Shown here: one piece after another, positions 60,448 to 64,000 of the stretch
Layout of the letters: the number at the start of each line of letters is the position of its first letter
How positions within the stretch are numbered: the first letter of the stretch is position 1
From: Asanoa hainanensis
GTDB lineage: Bacteria > Actinomycetota > Actinomycetes > Mycobacteriales > Micromonosporaceae
DNA length: 64,000 nucleotides
Reading direction: 5' to 3'
NCBI RefSeq assembly: GCF_900188485.1
Contig: NZ_FZPH01000018.1
Location: 1-64,000 of the forward strand
Translations under genes and position numbers: made by a program
The notes under the pieces: model-generated
The model's input: only the letters and a program-made list of their open reading frames with translations
What the model was told of the DNA's origin: nothing
Databases searched by the model: none

Positions 60448-63400
60448 GTGGCAGGCAAGGCCCGCGTACACGAGCTTGCGAAAGAGCTCGGGGTCGACAG
60501 CAAGACCGTTCTCGCCAAACTCAAGGAGATGGGCGAGTTCGTCAAGTCCGCGTCAAGCACGGTGGAGGCGCCCGTCGCCCGCCGTCTTCGTGGCGCATTC
60601 GTAGAGGGTTCCCAGGCTCCGGCGCCGTCCGCGCCGCCGGCCGGCAACGGGCGCCCCACTCCCAGTGAGCCGAGGATCTCGGCCAAGCCCATGCCGCCCC
60701 GCCGCCCGTCGGCGCCGGCGACACCCGCCGCTCCGGCGGCTCCGACCGCGCGTCCCAAGGGTCCGGTTCCCGGCCCGCCGGCGCCGGTCGCCAAGCCGGC
60801 GAGCGCGCACGACATCGAGGTGGCGGCCGCCGAGCAGCGCGCCGCGCAGCTCAAGGCCGACCAGGAAGCCACGGTCAAGGCCGCGCAGGAAGCCCGCGCT
60901 CAGGAGCGCGAGCAGGTCCGGCGTGAGCCTCCGGCCGACGGTGGCGCGCCGTCCCGGCCCCGTCCGGGCCCGGGCAGCGTCCCGCCGCGGCCCGGTTCGC
61001 CGGCCGCGCGGCCGGCGTCCGGCCCCACGCCGGGCGGCAACGGCCCGCGTCCCGGCCCTGGTGGTCGCCCGCCGGCGCGCAGCGGCGGCAACAACCCGTT
61101 CGGCATCACCCCGGGTGGTGGCGGCGGTCGCACGGGCAACGCGCCCGGTGGCGGCGGTCCGCGGCCCAACCCGGCGTCGATGCCGCCTCGGCCGAGCCCG
61201 GCGTCGATGCCGCCGCGGCCCAGCCCGGCGTCCATGCCGACGCAGCGTCCCGGCCGTCCGGCCGGCGGCGGCGCCGGTCGTCCCGGCGGTCCCGGTGGCG
61301 GCGCGGGTCGTCCCGGTGGTGGCGGCGGCGGTTACCGCGGCGGCCCCGGTGGCGGCGGCGGTGGCGGTGGATTCCGTCCCGGCGGCGGTGGCGGTGCCGG
61401 TGGCGGCTACCGCGGCGGTCCCGGTGGCGGTGCCGGCGGCGGTGGCTACCGGGGCGGCCCCGGTGGCGGCGGCGGTCCGGCGGGTGCCGGTGCGCCGGGT
61501 CGTCCCGGTGGTGGCGGTCGTGGTCGTGGCGGCGGCGCCGCGGGTGCCTTCGGGCGTCCGGGTGGCAAGCCGACCCGCGGTCGCAAGTCGAAGAAGCAGC
61601 GGCGTCAAGAGTTCGACAACCTGTCCGCGCCGACGATGAGCTCGGGTGCCCCGCGGGGCAGCGGGCAGATCGTCCGGCTGTCGCGCGGCGCGTCGCTCTC
61701 CGACTTCGCTGACAAGATCGACGCCAACCCGGGCTCGCTCGTCCAGGAGATGTTCAACCTGGGCGAGATGGTGACGGCGACCCAGTCGTGCTCCGACGAC
61801 ACGCTGTTGCTGCTCGGCGAGCACCTCGGCTTCGACGTGCAGATCGTCAGCCCCGAAGACGAAGACCGCGAGCTCCTGGCGCAGTTCAACATCGACCTCG
61901 ACGCCGAGGTCGCGGAGGACCGCCTGGTCAGCCGGCCGCCGGTCGTGACCGTCATGGGTCACGTCGACCACGGTAAGACCAAGCTGCTCGACGCGATCCG
62001 CAAGGCGAACGTGGTCGAGGGCGAGGCCGGTGGCATCACCCAGCACATCGGTGCCTACCAGGTGCACGTCGAGCACGACGGCGTCGAGCGGGCGATCACG
62101 CTCCTCGACACCCCGGGTCACGAGGCGTTCACCGCCATGCGTGCCCGTGGTGCCCAGGTCACCGACATCGTCATCCTCGTGGTGGCGGCTGACGACGGCG
62201 TGATGCCGCAGACCATCGAGGCGCTCAACCACGCCAAGGCGGCCGACGTGCCGATCGTGGTCGCGGTCAACAAGATCGACAAGCCGGAAGCCAACCCCGA
62301 CAAGGTCCGCCAGCAGCTGACCGAATACGGGCTGGTCGCCGAGGAGTACGGCGGCGAGACGATCTTCGTCAACGTCGCGGCCAAGCCCGGCATCGGCATC
62401 GACGAGCTCCTCCAGGCCGTCCTGCTGACCGCCGACGCGTCGCTGGAGCTCACCGCTCCGATCGACGGGCCGGCGCAGGGTGTCGCGATCGAGGCCCACC
62501 TCGACAAGGGTCGCGGCGCGGTGGCGACCGTCCTCGTGCAGAAGGGCACGCTGCGGGCGGGTGACTCCATCGTCGCCGGTGGGGCACACGGTCGCGTGCG
62601 GGCGCTCTTCGACGAGAACGGCGCTTCGGTCACCGAGGCGGGTCCGGCGCGTCCGGTCCTGGTGCTCGGTCTGACCGCGGTGCCGGGCGCGGGCGACACG
62701 TTCCTGGCGGCGGAAGACGACCGCACTGTCCGGCAGATCGCCGAGCAGCGGCAGGCACGGCGGCGGGCGGCGAGCTTCGCCAACTCGCGCGGCCGGGCCA
62801 CGCTCGAGACGCTCATGGAGCAGCTCAAGGAGGGCGAGAAGACCTCGCTCAACCTGGTGCTCAAGGGCGATGTCTCGGGTTCGGTCGAGGCTCTCGAAGA
62901 CGCGCTGTTCAAGCTCGACATCCCGGAGGAGGTCCAGCTTCGGATCATCCACCGTGGCGTCGGCGCTATCACCGAAAGCGACGTCATGCTGGCCAGCGCC
63001 TCCTCCGAGGCGGTCACGATCATCGGCTTCAACGTGCGGGCCTCCAACAAGGTCCGCGAGACGGCCGACCGCGAGGGCGTGGAGATCCGGTACTACACGG
63101 TCATCTACCAGGCCATCGAGGAGATCGACGCAGCGCTCAAGGGCCTGCTCAAGCCGGAATACGAGGAGGTCGACCTCGGTTCGGCGGAGGTCCGCGAGGT
63201 CTTCCGCTCGTCGAAGGTCGGCATGATCGCCGGTTGTATCGTGCGGTCCGGCCTCATCCGCCGGAACGCCAAGGCGCGGGTGCTCCGCGACGGCGCGGTC
63301 GTGGCGGAGAACGTCACGATCAGCTCGCTCAAGCGGTTCAAGGACGACGCGACCGAGGTCCGCGAGGGCTTCGAGTGTGGTCTGACCCTGGCCGGCTACG

Positions 63401-63459
63401 GCAACCTGCAGATCGGCGACCTCATCGAGACGTTCGAGATGCGCGAGAAGCCGCGCTGA
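60448..63459 (+). CDS. infB: Translation initiation factor IF-2
   Basis: 1003 residues from GTG 60448 (AGGAG upstream), beginning [18 protein letters not shown], the usual IF2-N domain. Residues ~55-395 are a low-complexity linker of Pro/Ala, then Gly/Arg/Pro repeats (RGGPGGGGG-like). The G domain has [12 protein letters not shown] near 505, DTPGHEAF and NKID, followed by domains II, III and the fMet-tRNA-binding C2 domain ([19 protein letters not shown]). IF-2 brings fMet-tRNA to the 30S subunit. A strong terminator follows, yet the DUF503 gene and rbfA continue the operon. Confidence 0.97.
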   Translation: MAGKARVHELAKELGVDSKTVLAKLKEMGEFVKSASSTVEAPVARRLRGAFVEGSQAPAPSAPPAGNGRPTPSEPRISAKPMPPRRPSAPATPAAPAAPTARPKGPVPGPPAPVAKPASAHDIEVAAAEQRAAQLKADQEATVKAAQEARAQEREQVRREPPADGGAPSRPRPGPGSVPPRPGSPAARPASGPTPGGNGPRPGPGGRPPARSGGNNPFGITPGGGGGRTGNAPGGGGPRPNPASMPPRPSPASMPPRPSPASMPTQRPGRPAGGGAGRPGGPGGGAGRPGGGGGGYRGGPGGGGGGGGFRPGGGGGAGGGYRGGPGGGAGGGGYRGGPGGGGGPAGAGAPGRPGGGGRGRGGGAAGAFGRPGGKPTRGRKSKKQRRQEFDNLSAPTMSSGAPRGSGQIVRLSRGASLSDFADKIDANPGSLVQEMFNLGEMVTATQSCSDDTLLLLGEHLGFDVQIVSPEDEDRELLAQFNIDLDAEVAEDRLVSRPPVVTVMGHVDHGKTKLLDAIRKANVVEGEAGGITQHIGAYQVHVEHDGVERAITLLDTPGHEAFTAMRARGAQVTDIVILVVAADDGVMPQTIEALNHAKAADVPIVVAVNKIDKPEANPDKVRQQLTEYGLVAEEYGGETIFVNVAAKPGIGIDELLQAVLLTADASLELTAPIDGPAQGVAIEAHLDKGRGAVATVLVQKGTLRAGDSIVAGGAHGRVRALFDENGASVTEAGPARPVLVLGLTAVPGAGDTFLAAEDDRTVRQIAEQRQARRRAASFANSRGRATLETLMEQLKEGEKTSLNLVLKGDVSGSVEALEDALFKLDIPEEVQLRIIHRGVGAITESDVMLASASSEAVTIIGFNVRASNKVRETADREGVEIRYYTVIYQAIEEIDAALKGLLKPEYEEVDLGSAEVREVFRSSKVGMIAGCIVRSGLIRRNAKARVLRDGAVVAENVTISSLKRFKDDATEVREGFECGLTLAGYGNLQIGDLIETFEMREKPR

Positions 63460-63471
63460 TCACGGCTTGAT

Positions 63472-63505
63472 CAACGGGCGGGTGGCTTCGGCCACCCGCC
63501 CGTTG
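63472..63505 (+). terminator. Terminator after infB
   Basis: A perfect 14-bp stem, CAACGGGCGGGTGG with CCACCCGCCCGTTG, closed by the stable CTTCGG loop, 12 bp after infB, followed by CCGTTGTTCT. A strong intrinsic terminator or attenuator. Confidence 0.88.
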
Positions 63506-63528
63506 CCGTTGTTCTACGCTGTGCGGCG

Positions 63529-63822
63529 ATGTTCACAGGAACCGCGGTATTCGATGTGCTTCTGCCGGGCGACTCGCGATCGCTGAAGGCCAAGCGCTCC
63601 TACGTCCGGCCGATCGTCGCGGCGCTGCGGCGCTTCGAGGTCTCGGTCGCCGAGGTGGGCTCGCTCGACCTGGTCGGGCGGGCCGAGATCGGCGTGGCGG
63701 TGGTCGCGTCAGAGCACGGCCACGTGACCGAGGTGCTCGACTCGTGCGAGCGCCTCGTGGCCGGCCGACCCGAGATCGAGTTGCTCTCGGCGAAGCGTCG
63801 CCTGCACGGCGAGGATGACTGA
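63529..63822 (+). CDS. DUF503 family protein
   Basis: 97 residues. FTGTAVFDVLLPGDSRSLKA followed by KRSYVRPIVAALRRFEVSVAE is diagnostic for DUF503 (YlxP). A ferredoxin-like fold, probably dimeric; a role in ribosome or rbfA-related functions has been suggested from context. Usual position between infB and rbfA. No strong ribosome site is seen ahead of the ATG, so it may be leaderless or use a weak one. Confidence 0.92.
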   Translation: MFTGTAVFDVLLPGDSRSLKAKRSYVRPIVAALRRFEVSVAEVGSLDLVGRAEIGVAVVASEHGHVTEVLDSCERLVAGRPEIELLSAKRRLHGEDD

Positions 63823-63925
63823 CAGTAGTGGGCCGTGGTGCCCGGGTGACGGGCCACGGCGGTCCGATCGCCGAACCGGCACGCGGGTAATGTCTGAGCG
63901 TAGGCAAGACGGCGGAGGTGACGAG

Positions 63926-64000
63926 ATGACGGACCCGGCCAAGGTGCGCCGGCACGCCGAGCGCGTGCGGGAGCTGGTGGCTTCGGTGGTACGCACCCAG
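63926..64000 (+). CDS. rbfA: Ribosome-binding factor A, 5' part (runs off window)
   Basis: The first 25 codons only. The reading begins TDPAKVRRHAERVRELVASV with GGAGG upstream of ATG 63926, the expected RbfA start (helix that leads into the KH fold). RbfA matures the 16S 5' end in the 30S subunit. Identification rests on the start and on the infB-DUF503-rbfA order. Confidence 0.82.
   Translation, partial: MTDPAKVRRHAERVRELVASVVRTQ

Noticed and set aside
60900-61600. Possible CRISPR-like or mobile repeats in 61.1-61.5 kb
   Set aside because: The repeats are codon-level Gly/Arg/Pro runs within the IF-2 linker, without spacers or a fixed repeat unit.
60553-62952. Long minus-strand frame opposite infB
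   Set aside because: It is antisense to a clear IF-2 gene; the Thr/Ala/Arg repeats simply mirror the Gly/Pro repeats of the IF-2 linker.

Overview
This is chromosomal DNA from a very GC-rich actinobacterium, most likely of the Micromonosporaceae (Actinoplanes/Micromonospora/Asanoa-like). The evidence is the strong G/C bias at third codon positions, frequent GTG starts, the gene order DUF2469 ... rpsB-tsf-pyrH-frr-cdsA-rlmN ... dxr-rip-ispG ... map ... rimP-nusA-ylxR-infB-DUF503-rbfA, F420-type and DUF574-type proteins, and a short dispersed repeat between genes. From memory, the order of the core genes also matches the Mycobacterium tuberculosis Rv2838c-Rv2883c region, including a small DUF2631-like protein, the GNAT next to ispG, a glnA4-amidotransferase-aldehyde dehydrogenase-SDR set near map, and the DUF4439 gene next to rimP. 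No rRNA, tRNA, prophage, insertion sequence or CRISPR array was recognised.

Layout: 0.5-5.8 kb holds DUF2469, an M23-like exported protein, a class V aminotransferase, a NUDIX hydrolase, xerC and a membrane protein. 6.0-9.7 kb is a DNA uptake/recombination set (yraN, comM-like yifB, dprA) preceded by several DnaA-box 9-mers. 10.1-17.4 kb is the translation/lipid block rpsB, tsf, pyrH, frr, cdsA, rlmN, followed by a two-domain DivIVA-like protein. 18.0-26.1 kb is accessory: a DUF2631-like protein, an MBL-Rieske fusion, a GyrI-like protein, a divergent TetR/MMPL exporter pair, a YihY protein, a GNAT and a YcxB-like protein. 26.1-29.8 kb is dxr-rip-ispG (MEP isoprenoid pathway plus a site-2 protease). 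30.1-37.2 kb holds a PadR regulator, a GNAT, a DUF574 methyltransferase, a PAS-GGDEF-EAL protein and an MFS exporter with a repetitive tail.

The most coherent accessory system is at 37.5-49.2 kb. It comprises a flavin oxidase/GcvT fusion facing a choline-kinase-like phosphotransferase, an APC permease, a GntR/FCD regulator, a glutamine-synthetase-like ligase, an aldehyde dehydrogenase, an SDR and two gamma-glutamyl hydrolases (PuuD type). Together they make a plausible gamma-glutamylation route for taking up and degrading an amine: ligation to glutamate, oxidation of the masked amine/alcohol/aldehyde, then hydrolysis. The substrate is not visible; ethanolamine or another choline-related amine is my inference from the kinase and the DMGDH-like oxidase.

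49.2-58.2 kb holds a PPOX protein, a VIT1-like transporter, map, a STAS protein, a nucleotidyltransferase, a DDN-like F420 protein, a PadR-controlled ABC exporter (three genes joined by 4-bp stop/start overlaps) and a DUF4439 protein with its lipoprotein partner. The window ends with rimP, nusA, ylxR, infB, a DUF503 gene and the first 25 codons of rbfA.

Non-coding DNA is unusually informative. It contains seven proposed copies of an intergenic repeat, three 63-bp tandem units each centred on a GACCACGTGGTC-like palindrome, an 84-bp degenerate duplication across the dprA stop codon, a nearly perfect 18-bp hairpin whose arms are themselves palindromic, and candidate operators for the TetR, both PadR and the GntR regulators.
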